Part shown: positions 15,266 to 24,705 of the stretch, one piece after another
How positions within the stretch are numbered: position 1 is the first letter of the stretch
How the letters are laid out: the number at the start of each line of letters is the position of its first letter
Notes under the pieces: generated by a model
Seen by the model: the letters and a program-made list of their open reading frames with translations, nothing else
Told to the model about the DNA's origin: nothing
The model's database searches: none
Origin: Lagopus muta
Taxonomy: Eukaryota; Chordata; Aves; Galliformes; Phasianidae
Length of the DNA: 64,000 nucleotides
Direction of reading: 5' to 3'
NCBI RefSeq assembly: GCF_023343835.1
Contig: NC_064436.1
Coordinates: 70,733,545-70,797,544, forward strand
Made by a program: the position numbers and the translations under genes

Positions 15266-15514
15266 TGGCACAGCTCTGCATGGTGGGACGCCCCATCCGG
15301 CCCGGCCCCCCGCTCGCCACCCACACTCGCTCCAGATGTGCATTTCCAGATGTGCAGCCGCCCCCCACAGCTGGCAGGGCCGGCTCCATGCAGGGCCGTG
15401 TTGGGACACCCAGCAGTGGATGCCCCCCACCCCCAGGCAGAGCTCCCCTATGGGGCACGCAGCACTTTGCCCCCACTTCCATCAGCCCCACCAGCAGCCA
15501 GAGCCCCCCGGACG

Positions 15515-15740
15515 CAGCTGCAGCTCTTCTAGCATCATTATTGCTACAATTACTCTTAATAATAATAATATTTTTAGTGACAGGTGAGGGCGGGGGGCTC
15601 CGTTGGGCCCTATGGGAGCCCCCCATCCTGGCGCTACCCCCCCACCCCCCCGCTGTGGGATGATCCAGCACTTCCAGATGGGGGATGCCACATCCATTAA
15701 GGGGGAGCAAGGGAGCAATCACATTTTGTAAATAAAGGAA
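15515..15740 (+). other. EBF4: AT-rich island and poly(A) signal, candidate EBF4 3'UTR end
   Basis: In a very GC-rich setting, 15527-15582 is suddenly AT-rich (TCATTATTGC, AATAATAATAATATTTTTAG), and AATAAA follows at 15731-15736. A second AATAAA lies at 15945-15950. This is where the EBF4 transcript could end, with the 15-bp satellite inside its 3'UTR. That is inference from position and composition only. Confidence 0.4.
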
Positions 15741-16142
15741 ATGAAAAAGAACCTCCCCCGCCTCCCCCCATGCAGGGCACCCCCTCACCACGTGGGTCAG
15801 CCCCCTTCCCCAGCTCCTGCCCTGCCCAGGATGGGGGTCCGGGCTGAAGGACCCCCGGCGCCCATCAGGACAGCGGTGTCCCCATATGGGGTCTGCATCC
15901 CCTGCACGATGGGGGCGTCGGGGGTTGGGGGGGTTGGGGACAGAAATAAAAGGACTTGCAGAAAGGCTGCGTGCGCTGTGGGGCCTGGAGGGGAAACCAC
16001 AGGGGTGTGGGGTGAGTGCAGCTGTGAAAGTGGGGGGGGGGGGGGGGGGGGGGATGGGGGCTGTGCACAGGGCTGCCGTCATGGCATCCATTCCTGAGTG
16101 CTGCCCACACCTGGAACACCACCACAGCGACCCCACAGCCGT

Positions 16143-16298
16143 GGGATGGGATGGGATGGGATGGGATGGGATGGGATGGGATGGGATGGGATGGGATGGG
16201 ATGGGATGGGATGGGGTGGGATGGGATGGGATGGGATGGGGTGGGATGGGATGGGGTGGGATGGATGGGATGGGATGGGATGGGATGGGATGGGCATG
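16143..16298. repeat. (GGGAT)n satellite
   Basis: About 31 near-perfect copies of GGGAT on the + strand with occasional GGGGT. It is preceded at 16032-16053 by a run of G. Confidence 0.95.
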
Positions 16299-16312
16299 AG
16301 GTGGGAATGGGG

Positions 16313-16333
16313 TTAGGGTTAGGGTTAGGGTTA
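16313..16333 (+). repeat. Short interstitial telomere-like repeat
   Basis: Three perfect TTAGGG units and a partial fourth lie directly between the (GGGAT)n and (CCCTT)n arrays. It is too short to be a chromosome end. Confidence 0.75.
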
Positions 16334-16386
16334 TGCACATGAGGGTGGTTCACAGACGGGCCTCATGCCCATCCCCACCCCATCCC

Positions 16387-16605
16387 CTTCCCTTCCCTTC
16401 CCTTCCCTTCCCTTCCCTTCCCTTCCCTTCCCTTCCCTTCCCTTCCCTTCCCTTCCCTTCCCTTCCCTTCCCTTCCCTTCCCTTCCCTTCCCTTCCCTTC
16501 CCTTCCCTTCCCTTCCCTTCCCTTCCATCCCCATCCCCATCCCCATCCCCATCCCCATCCCCATCCCCACCCCCATCCCCATTCCCACCCCATCCCCATC
16601 CCATC
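16387..16605. repeat. (CCCTT)n then (CCCCAT)n satellite
   Basis: About 28 perfect CCCTT units to 16525, then CCCCAT hexamers to about 16605. Strand bias flips relative to the preceding G-rich array. From 16605 to 16795 is unique DNA with no gene seen. Confidence 0.95.
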
Positions 16606-16797
16606 CCATCCCCCTCCATCCCCCACCTACTCCCTGGGGTCCCACCCCCCCTCTATTTCTATGGGTGCTTCCCACCCTTGGGTCCTGGGCAATGTGTGAA
16701 GAAGGGACCCCCACCCAGGGCACAGCCCCATCTCTGCCCTCACAGCCTCTATGGCTGTGCTGCTGCTGCTCCCCCCCGCCCTGCAGAACAGCAGCGT

Positions 16798-16852
16798 TTA
16801 GATTAGAGGATAATGTGCTGGAAATAATTGCCTTAATCAAGAAAGGTTAATG
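16798..16852. other. AT-rich island, possible conserved noncoding element
   Basis: About 55 bases rich in A and T (TTAGATTAGAGGATAATG, GAAATAATTGCCTTAATC, GGTTAATGAG) inside GC-rich repeat DNA. It holds several TAAT cores, the homeodomain half-site. Function is inferred only from the contrast in composition. Confidence 0.3.
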
Positions 16853-16989
16853 AGGCGCCTGTGTGCGCAGCTCACGGCACGGCAGCAGCGGGCGCAGCAC
16901 CCACAGGTGGCACTGGGGACGGTCTGGGGCCACCTCGTCCACAAAGGGGGACAAATCTGGGGCCACCCCGTCCCCATGGGCATCGGGGG

Positions 16990-17830
16990 GCACGGCGTGT
17001 CAGTGGATGTGGGATGTGGGCCATGGGACACAGCATGGGACATGGACACCACGAGGACCTGTGGGGTGCGGACACCATGGGGTATGGGACATCGTGGGAT
17101 ATGGGACATCATGGGATATGGGACATCGTGGGATATGGGACATCGTGGGTCATGGCCTAAAGGGACACGGCTGGACACCATGTCAGCCTGGATGCTGGTG
17201 GGACAGACCCAGGGGACGTGGATGGGCACCATGGAACGTGCACAGCTGGAGCACAATGGCACACGTGGACACCATGGGGCAGGGGGCATTGATGGGACAC
17301 AGGGACACCGATAGGGCATGGACACCATGGGACATGGGGAACCAGGGGGCACGGACCAAGGGGACACGGATGGACAGCATGGAATGGGCTCAGCCAGCAT
17401 AGAAAGGCACACATGGACACCATGGGACATGGGACACCAATGGGACACGGACCAGGGGACACGGATGGGCACCATGGAACGTGCACAGCTGGAGCACAAT
17501 GGCACACGTGGACACCAATGGGACACCAATGGGACACCAATGGGACACCAATGGACAGGGGACACGGCTGGACACGGACTGATGGCCTGAAGGACACAGC
17601 TGGACGCACACAGCTGGCTCACAGGGACACCCCGGGACATGGGACTGCTGGACACGGGGCACCAGTGGGACACGGAGCCAGGGGACACGGATGGACACCA
17701 CGGAACAGCTGGGGCACAATGGCACACGGGGACACCATGGGATACGGGACACCAACGGACACCACGGGACACCAGTGGCACAGGGGACACCAACGGCCCG
17801 AAGGGACACGCCGGACCCCCCGGACCGCAG
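16990..17830. repeat. GGACAC minisatellite (outer part of the left inverted arm)
   Basis: Irregular tandem units around GGGACACGGATGGACACCATGG. From about 17318 rightwards it is copied in reverse complement on the other side of the protamine locus (to about 26795). It lies immediately 3' of the left protamine gene. Confidence 0.85.
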
Positions 17831-17867
17831 ACAGAAGCACGGACACGCGCGCCCGGTGCCACGGCAC

Positions 17868-17873
17868 TTTATT
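17868..17873 (-). terminator. Poly(A) signal of left protamine gene
   Basis: TTTATT on + is AATAAA on -, 51 bases after the protamine stop. The right copy has the same signal at 26241-26246. Confidence 0.85.
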
Positions 17874-17924
17874 GGCGGAGCGGCAGCGCGGGGCCGCGGG
17901 TCGGGCGCGGCGTGGCGGCGGCTC

Positions 17925-18113
17925 TCAGTAGCGGCGGCGGCGGCGGCGGCGGCTCCCGTAGCGGCGGCGCCGTCTCCCCACGGAGCGGGCGGAGCGCCGG
18001 GCGCTCCCGTAGCGGCGGCGTCGGGAGCTGCGGCGGCTGCCGGAGCGGCGGCGGCGGCGGCGGCGGCGGCGGGGGCTGCTGCTGCGGGTCCTGCTGCGCC
18101 GGTAGCGGGCCAT
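17925..18113 (-). CDS. Protamine (galline-type), left copy
   Basis: A 62-residue, single-exon frame beginning MARYRRSRTRSSSPRRRR and ending RRYGSRRRRRRRY. Most residues are Arg, with Ser, Gly and Tyr and no Cys. This matches the avian protamine galline (chicken is 61 residues, same start, the same YGSARRS and YGSRRRR blocks), with several substitutions against the chicken sequence as I remember it. Protamines replace histones in the sperm nucleus and compact DNA. The start is fixed by the conserved MARYRRS and a GCC-ATG context; stop TGA at 17927-17925. A TATA box sits about 80 bases upstream and AATAAA 51 bases downstream, so the gene is compact and intronless, as reported for galline. A second copy lies inverted at 25991-26173; the chicken haploid genome is known to have two protamine genes. 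Confidence 0.95.
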   Translation of the reverse strand: MARYRRSRTRSSSPRRRRRRRRRSGSRRSSRRRRYGSARRSARSVGRRRRRYGSRRRRRRRY

Positions 18114-18193
18114 GCCGGGCTGCGGTGGGACGGCGCCGCGGCGGAGCCGAGCCGGGCGGCACCGGGAAGTGCCGCTCCGCGCCCCGAGCCGCT

Positions 18194-18199
18194 TTTATA
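18194..18199 (-). promoter_or_regulatory. TATA box of left protamine gene
   Basis: TATAAA on the minus strand, about 80 bases before the ATG. Just upstream are a CRE-like half site (CCGTCACAG near 18219-18227) and an AP-1-like GTGACTCGG (near 18235), expected for a spermatid gene driven by CREM-type factors. The right copy is identical. Confidence 0.8.
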
Positions 18200-18239
18200 G
18201 GCGCCCGCGGGCGCGGCCCTCTGTGACGGCCGGCCGAGT

Positions 18240-19040
18240 CACTGAGCAGAACGCGCCCGGTTCGGCTCATGTACGGCGGAATGGGGGGGGATCGAGGAGG
18301 GGGGGTCATGTATGGGGGTCCCGGCAGGGGCGGCGCCGTGGGCGCGGAGCGGGGGGACCGCGTGGCACCGCGGCGACGGGGATGGCGCGGGGCAGCGGCG
18401 ACGGCGCGATTACAAGGCGTCGAAAGGAGCCCGGCCCGCATCGTCGCTGTGCGAGCTCTCGATCGGCCCCTGATGCCCCGCCGCCCCCCACAGCCCCCCT
18501 ATGGTTCAGGCCCGCGGCCATTGCTGGAGACGGGGGACGCGCTGAGGCTCGGGCTGCGCTCAGCACCGAGGCTGGCATTGGCGCTCATTGGACCGCAGGT
18601 GAAATTGACCCCACGGCACCAGGATTGGGAGCTTCTCCCCAAATCCTTTGCGTTGCCCCAGGCGATTCTTTATTTCCCTGGGCACGGGACCCTCCTCCTC
18701 CCCCCCTCATTACTGCAGGCGCCGCCGTCTGCATCCACAGCAGAGCCCTCTCACGTCCTGCGCGGGGTGAGGAAGGAATGAAAAGGCTTCGGGCGATGCC
18801 GCAGCGATCCGGTGCGAACAGCGGGAACTGCAGCGAAAGAAAGCACGAGTCCATCGGAAAGGGAAAGGCTGCTAAAGAAATGCGTGCGGCATTAAATGAG
18901 CGCTCGTCAGCACAGCGGAACGGGAATCCTAACTCAGCAAACGGCGCTCGGTGGCCTTCAGTCCGTTCGTGGTGTGGATTTTCTCTTCGTTAAACACGGA
19001 TCGTGCGATCGTGCGCCCGGAGGGGGGGGGGAACGGGAGG
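18240..19040. other. Upstream flank of left protamine gene
   Basis: GC-rich unique DNA inside the left arm, mirrored at about 25070-25860. Open frames occur on both strands and are duplicated with the arm, but I see no family match, splice pattern or codon signal that would make any a gene. Confidence 0.5.
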
Positions 19041-19904
19041 GGGGCGGCAGGAGGAGCGTCCGCCGGTGCGCTGCGCTTCTCTCCGTCGGCACACGGGGGT
19101 GCGCAGCGGCTGCTATGAGGGACGGGACTTCGCTGCTCCGCCGGGATCTCGGCCGGATGGAAAATGGGGAATTCTGAGCGTTTCCAACACGGGGCGCTGG
19201 GCGGCACAGGGCGCACGGCACAGCGGGGTGGCACCTGGCACGGAGGTGGCACCTGGCACGGGGGGTGGCTCGTGGCACAGGGCGGCACCGCGCACCGGGT
19301 GACGGCACGGCGTGAGGGAGAACGCAGAGGACTTTTCGGAGGCCGGATCTCTGGTGGGAACGCTTTATTTCCCGATTGCAGCGGCGGGATCCGGCAAGCC
19401 GGAACGTACAACGTGGCTGCTTCGTATCCCCCGATGCTAATTACTCCGCCCCGCTCCTCGTTAATTGAGGACTCCGGGTTCACGATCTGACACTTGCTGT
19501 TGTATTTACAGCCACATTCCGTCTACCTTTAATCTTTAACACTTCGTAACCCGACCTCTTAATCTTGCCTGCCCCATCCGCCTCCAGAATCTTGGCAGCG
19601 GAGCTTCCCGCTGTCTGCCTGCCCGTCCCAGCTGGTATTTGAGGGCAGACCAGCGGGGTTTTTCACTCGCAAAGACACTTTTGTTGCTCACACGCGTAAT
19701 TTTGCGGGGCGATGACACAGGGCGACAAAACCACGGGGCTGTGGCACGGGGCGACGGCACAGCGGGGTCTGCGCGCACCCGCACTGCGTCCCTATCAGCA
19801 CTGGGGGCTGGAATGCATGGGAATGAGAAGGGCTCGGCTTCCCATCTGCGCACTGACCCCGTGTCACACGCTGTCCCCATCTGTGTCACACACTGTTCCG
19901 GTGT

Positions 19905-20378
19905 GAGCTGTTGGAGGAGCTGTTGGAGAGGGAGCAGAGGAGCCACAGGGATGATCGGGGGCTGCAGCACTGATTACAAAGGCAGGCTGAGGGAGCTGGG
20001 CTCGTTCAGCACGGAGAAGAGAAGCTGTGGGGTGAGCAAAGTGCAGCCTGCAGTGCCTGAAGGGAGCCTGCAGCCAGGAGGGGAGGCAGCTCTGTGCAAG
20101 GGGAGATGGCAGCAGGACGAGGGGAAACGGCTGGGAGCTGAGGGAGGGCAGATTGGGGTTGGATGTCAGGGGAAGTTGTGTGCTGTGAGAGCGGGGAGGG
20201 GCTGGAACAGCTGCAGAGAGGCTGTGATGCCCCGTCCATCCCTGGAGGTGTTGGAGGTTGGATGGGGCCCTGGGCAGCCTGGTGTAGCCTTGGATATGGA
20301 GGTTGGTGGCCCTGCATTGATGGGGGTTGGAGCTTCGTGATCCTTGAGGTCCCTTCCAACCCAATTCTGTGGCTCTGT
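19905..20378 (+). mobile_element. CR1 LINE fragment, 3' end, + strand
   Basis: Typical CR1 3' sequence: GGCTGAGGGAGCTGGGCTCG, AGGGGAGATGGCAGCAG-like block, GGTTGGATGGGGCCCTGGGC and CCTTCCAACCCAATTCTGTG. It covers the end of ORF2 and the 3'UTR and is 5'-truncated as usual. It sits in the spacer between the protamine arms, just upstream of the two-exon basic gene. Confidence 0.93.
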
Positions 20379-20454
20379 GCTGTCACACAGTGTCCCCGTC
20401 CCACAAACACTCGCACGCCGCTCGGCCCCGCGGTTCTCCGGCACGGTCGGGCCG

Positions 20455-20507
20455 TGACGCACCCCCAGGTTCCCGCGGCGCGCGGTGCGGTTGCCGGGCG
20501 CTGACGG
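20455..20507 (+). promoter_or_regulatory. Candidate promoter of the two-exon basic protein gene
   Basis: Two TGACG cores, TGACGC at 20455-20460 and TGACGG at 20502-20507, lie 60-120 bases before the ATG at 20573. They resemble CRE half sites. There is no TATA box. The assignment is inference from spacing. Confidence 0.35.
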
Positions 20508-20572
20508 CACAAGGTCCCCGAGGCGCCGCGTTCTGTGCCCGCCGCCGCCGTCCCTCCGCGCCCCGCAGCGCC

Positions 20573-20852
20573 ATGTGCGGCCGAGCCCCCCGCTCCCGCT
20601 TCCGCTCCCGTTCCCGGCCCCGCTCCCCGCCCCGGCGCCGTAAGGGCGAAACGCGGCGCGGTCGCCGTCGCGGGCGAAGCCGTATGATGAGGCGGCGCAG
20701 AGGTGCGGGCGCGGCCCGGGGGTCGGGGGGGGGGGCGCCGAGCCGCGAGCCCCGGTCCGAGCGCGGCGCTCCGCTTCTTCTCTCCGTCTCTTCTCTCCGT
20801 AGGCGTCCGCGTCTCGACGGTGTATTACTACCGGAGGGGCCGCTGCGGCTGA
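20573..20852 (+). CDS. Candidate two-exon protamine- or transition-protein-like gene
   Basis: Exon 1 (20573-20702) begins MCGRAPRSRFRSRSRPRS, continues with runs of Arg, and reaches RSRMMRRRR. The donor AGAG/GTGCGG starts a 100-nt intron (20703-20802) that ends in a long pyrimidine tract and CCGTAG. Exon 2 (20803-20852) adds VRVSTVYYYRRGRCG and stops at TGA 20850-20852. The spliced product has 59 residues, about 42% Arg, with RS repeats, two Cys and a YYY cluster. A variant signal CATAAA follows at 20894-20899. One short intron near the 3' end of a tiny Arg-rich frame is the structure of mammalian PRM1 and TNP1, whereas galline is intronless. The gene lies between the two inverted protamine copies, so a role in sperm chromatin is likely. 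Without splicing, the frame runs on into low-complexity sequence, which is less convincing. I know no named avian gene matching it. Confidence 0.6.
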
Positions 20853-21076
20853 GAGCTTTGAGCGCAACCCCGGGGACGCCGCGGCTCCGGTGCCATAAAT
20901 GCCATCTTCACCGCACCGCCCAGCTCCCGTCCTTTCTCGCGCCGTCCGTTCCCCTCCGCTCCCCCCCGGCCCCCGGCGCTGCCCGCACTGCTGCTCCCAG
21001 CCCCGCACGGGGGCACGCGGCCGCTGTCCCCCTGTGATACGTTGTGACAGCGTCCCTCTGCACGAGCACAGGGCGC

Positions 21077-21990
21077 ACGCACGTGGCACAGCGGGATGGC
21101 ACGGGGATGGCACGGGGATGGCACAGGATGGCACGGGGATGGCACGGGGATGGCACGGGGATGACACAGGGATGACACAGGGATGACACAGGGATGACAC
21201 AGGGATGACACAGGATGGCACAGGATGGCACGGGGATGGCACAGGGATGGTACAGAGATGGCACAGAGGCACAGGATGATGTCACAGGGATGACACAGGA
21301 TGGCACAGGGATGGCACAGGATGGCACGGGGATGGCACAGGATGACACAGGATGGCACAGGGATGACACGGGGATGGCACAGGATGGCACGGGGATGGCA
21401 CAGGGATGGCACAGGATGGCACGGGGATGGTACAGAGGTGGCACAGAGGCACAGGATGATGTCACAGGGATGGCACAGGGAGGTGGCACGTGGCACAAGC
21501 GGGTGGCACATGGCGTAGGGGGGTGGCACAGGGGGTGACACACGGATGGCACAGAGGCACAGGATGATGTCACAGAGTTGATACAGGGACGACACAGGGA
21601 TGGCACAGAGGCACAGGGATGGCACAGGGAGGTGGTACAGGGGATGGCACAGGGATGACACAGGATGGCAATGGGATGGCACGGGGATGACACAGGGATG
21701 ACACAGGATGGCACGGGGATGGCACAGGGATGGCACGGGGATGGTACAGGATGGCACGGGGATGGCACGGGGATGACACAGGATGGCACGGGGATGGCAC
21801 AGGGATGACACAGGATGGCACGGGGATGGCACAGGGATGGCACTGGGATGGCACAGGATGGCACAGGGATGGCACAGGGATGGCACAGGGATGGCACGGG
21901 GATGGTACGTGGCACAGGGTGATGTCACAGGGTTGATACAGGGACTGGCACAGCGATGGCACACGGATGGCACAGCGATGGCACACGGAG
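21077..21990. repeat. GGCACAGGGAT minisatellite
   Basis: About 0.9 kb of short units GGCACAGGGAT, GGCACAGGAT and GACACAGGGAT, with an embedded longer block holding GGCACAGAGGCACAGGATGA that recurs three times. It ends just before the promoter at 22029. Confidence 0.92.
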
Positions 21991-22028
21991 CGCACGGCGC
22001 ACACCACGCACACAGCGGAGGCGCAGCG

Positions 22029-22124
22029 CCAATCGCGCAACCAGCCGCGGGGGGCGGGGCTTAATAGTGCTCGACCAATGAGAAGCTGGGACGTGGGTCA
22101 CGTGTTTCGAACGGGCTATATAAG
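22029..22124 (+). promoter_or_regulatory. Strong TATA/CCAAT promoter with no recognised gene
   Basis: Within 100 bases: CCAAT at 22029-22033, a GC box GGGGCGGGGC at 22051-22060, CCAAT at 22075-22079, an E-box CACGTG at 22099-22104 and TATATAAG at 22117-22124. Spacing fits a start near 22147. Downstream are potential donors (CACCG/GTCAGC near 22255, CCCCG/GTAACC near 22300) and an acceptor (CCTTCCCAG ending 22490) but no coding sequence that I can support. It may drive a noncoding or germline transcript. Confidence 0.6.
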
Positions 22125-22149
22125 GGTGCGCGGCTCCGCCGAAGCCCAC

Positions 22150-24215
22150 TCGCCCCGTCGGGGCGGTTGGGTGCGTGGCGGTGGGCGGCTGCCTTGCGGG
22201 GCTACCGGAGCCCGGCGGACGGGAAGCCTTGGATGACTCGCCTCTTCGTCCCACCGGTCAGCGTCCTCCTTCTCACCGCCCCGGTGCTGTCGTGACCCCG
22301 GTAACCACGGAAGAGGAGCCGGTGTGATCGGAGCTTTTTGTGCTGCACCCTGAGCTCAGCTCCGACATCGGTGCCATCCCTGTAAGAGGGACGTCGGCTG
22401 AAGGAGGATCTCGGGCAGTGCCATAAGTGTGTCCTGAATGTCCCCTCACCCGAAATGATCCCTGCTGATGGTTCTGTGTGCCTTCCCAGGGCCGTTCCCG
22501 TGGTGCTGGGGATGTGAGCGCCCCCCTTAGCAGCAGCGAGCAGAGAGGCTTGGAGAAGGGAACGCAGCCCTTGGTGGGGGATCCTACTGGGTTAGCAGAA
22601 CGGTTTGATCAGTTTGGGGACCCCGGTGCTCGTTCCAGGGGTAAGGTGAGGTCTATTGGAATGTGCTGCTTAATGGGAAACAAAAAGGGAGTAGGAGAGA
22701 ATGCATCCACCAGGACCTGGGGTTGTGCTGGCAGGTGAGATAGGACCACCGACAGCCCAGATGGGGCAGAAATAATGGTGGAGGTGGGGGCATATGAAGG
22801 ACTTATGAGAAATAGCGATCCTGGGGTGGAGGGAGCAGCGCTCTGCTCTCAGAACCTTCCTGCATTTGAATGGGAAGATCCAGAAATGGCAAAAGCAGCC
22901 ATAGGGGTGGGATGCCTGGCCCCAAGGTTTGCTGATCGCCTTTATTTGCTTGGAGGGATGCATCTGGATGGCTGCTGGGGTGAAGGTGGGGACAGGAGGG
23001 GCCTTGGGGTGGAAGGGAAACGTTCACACATCATCTGGGGTGAATGGGAGTGATGTGAAGGTGCTGCAGTGATTGGGGGAGCAGAGGGGAAGGCAGAAGT
23101 GGGGGCTGCCCCATAAGTGGAGATCTGAGCCTTGGGAGCTGTGGGGTTTGGGTGTGCGTGGGAATGGAGCCTGGTGTAAACAGGATGGAGCTGGGATGGA
23201 TTGAGGGGAAGAATCTCAGGGGGGGAACAGGAGAAGGAATGCAAGCAGTCACAGGTAAAGCGAGTGCTGTACCAGGACAGAAGGCACAGATTGGCTGCTG
23301 GGTAATTAATGGGTCTGCCTGTTAATAGGAGCTTTGTGGGCTGATGCCGTTAGACCAGCACAGGTATTTCTTTCCAGACCTCCTGCGAAGGAGAGCACTG
23401 AGCTGGCATTTCTGGATGCCATCTGAGGACAAAGAAATGGGGATGGCAGAACTGAGAGCCGGGGGTCCCCAGGGCCTCCGGGGGGCTGTAGGGTCTGTGA
23501 TGGGAAAAGCATCCATTGGGCCTGGGGAAATAAGCAACGAGTTGGGGTCTGTGGGTGCAGGGGTGGGAACTGCCACAATTCGTGGTGATCTGAAGGAACC
23601 CTGGGGCACAAAGGCTGACAGATGAGCTGGGGACAAATGGGCCCCAAATGTGGTTAAAGGTGGGGGTCGGGCACCTCCCAGCCGTGAGGATGGGGGTCCA
23701 TCACCCCAATTCCAGCGTATTGGGAGCAGGGCTGTGTGGGGAAACACAGTGACCACCTGCATGCTGCTGGGTTTGGTTCACAGGGGAAGCAGGCAGTGGA
23801 GTCCCCACGTCCCTCCTTGGGCTCTTTTTGCTTGGAGGGATGCATCTGGATGGCTGCTGGGATGGAGGTGAGGACAGGAGAGGCCTTGGGGTGGAAGGGA
23901 AACGTTGTTCACCTCATCCAGGGTGAACGGGGCTGTGTTGGGCTGCGTGCTTTCACCTGCGTTTTGTCAGCATCCATGACTGAGAAACTGCAGGAAGGGC
24001 AGCTGCTGCCAGCCCTGTGCTGCCGCATTGCTCTGATGCTGCCGTGCGACCGGAGGCGGCGTTTGAAAATGGCTTCCATCAGCTGCACGTTGCACCAGGG
24101 AAAGGCTGGGCTGTGAGCCCCCAGTGGGGCCATCGCATGAATTCCCAGCTGTCAGGTAAAGCTGAGGTGCTGCCCAGTGCTGGTGTAGATGAGATTCGAG
24201 CGTTCCTGGCTCCTA
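22150..24215. other. Unassigned spacer DNA downstream of the orphan promoter
   Basis: About 2 kb of lower-GC DNA without a minisatellite. It contains a direct repeat of about 105 bp (22945-23052 and 23828-23936; shared core GGAGGGATGCATCTGGATGG and GGTGGAAGGGAAACGTT). No gene or known mobile element is recognised. If the promoter at 22.1 kb is active, this would be its transcript. Confidence 0.45.
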
Positions 24216-24224
24216 CAGCACCGA

Positions 24225-24705
24225 AATTGATGACTTAGATGAAGGGATTGAGGGCACCCTGAGTCGGTTTGCAGATGGCACCAAGTTGGGAGGTGGTGTG
24301 GATCTGCCTGAGGGCAGGGAGGCCCTGCAGAGGGATTTAGACAGGCTGGATCGCTGGGCTGAGATGAATGGGATGAGGTTCAACAAGGCCAAGTGTGGGG
24401 TTCTGCACTTTGGCCACAACAACCCCATGCAGCACAAAGGCTTGGGGATGAGAGGTTGGATGATTGTGAAGAGGAAAGGGAGCTGGGGCTGTTGGTTGGT
24501 GCTGGGCTGAACAGGAGCCCACAGGGCGCCCAGGTGGCCAAGAGGACCAACAGCATCCTGGCCTGCATGAGGAATGGCCAGCAGAGCAGGGAGGGGAGCA
24601 TCCCCTGCACTCAGCACTGGGGAGGCCGCACCTCGAGGGCTGGGTTCAGTTTTGGGCCCCTCACTACAAGAAAGACATTGAGGGCCTGGAACGTGTCCAG
24701 TGTCA
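24225..24705 (+). mobile_element. CR1 LINE fragment, ORF2 C-terminal part, + strand
   Basis: Reads a decayed CR1 reverse-transcriptase tail: [10 protein letters not shown]-like start, [36 protein letters not shown], then [11 protein letters not shown] and [13 protein letters not shown] in shifted frames. It is truncated at both ends; similarity fades after about 24705. Confidence 0.9.

Larger units (their letters stand above)
17318..19042. repeat. Left arm of an inverted duplication containing a protamine gene
   Basis: This segment matches the reverse complement of about 25068-26795 almost base for base: the 3' minisatellite, the protamine gene, its promoter, and about 850 bp upstream. The match ends on the right at CGTGCGCCCGGAGGGGGGGG and the G run that follows. 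The left end fades near 17318. Differences are few, mainly in GC-triplet runs, so the duplication is young or kept uniform by gene conversion. Confidence 0.92.

Noticed and set aside
16313-16333. Chromosome end
   Set aside because: Only three TTAGGG units, with genes and unique DNA on both sides.
18112-18993. Long frame opposite the left protamine gene and its mirror at 25111-25992
   Set aside because: GC-driven shadow of the Arg-rich gene and its promoter, with no family motif; duplicated only because the arm is.
20369-21037. Unspliced 222-codon frame over the candidate protamine-like gene
   Set aside because: Its second half is low-complexity read-through of the intron and 3' flank; the spliced 59-residue product is better supported.
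22945-23936. Direct repeats considered as ends of an LTR element
   Set aside because: The copies lie in the middle of unique DNA, lack TG...CA ends, and no element genes lie between them.
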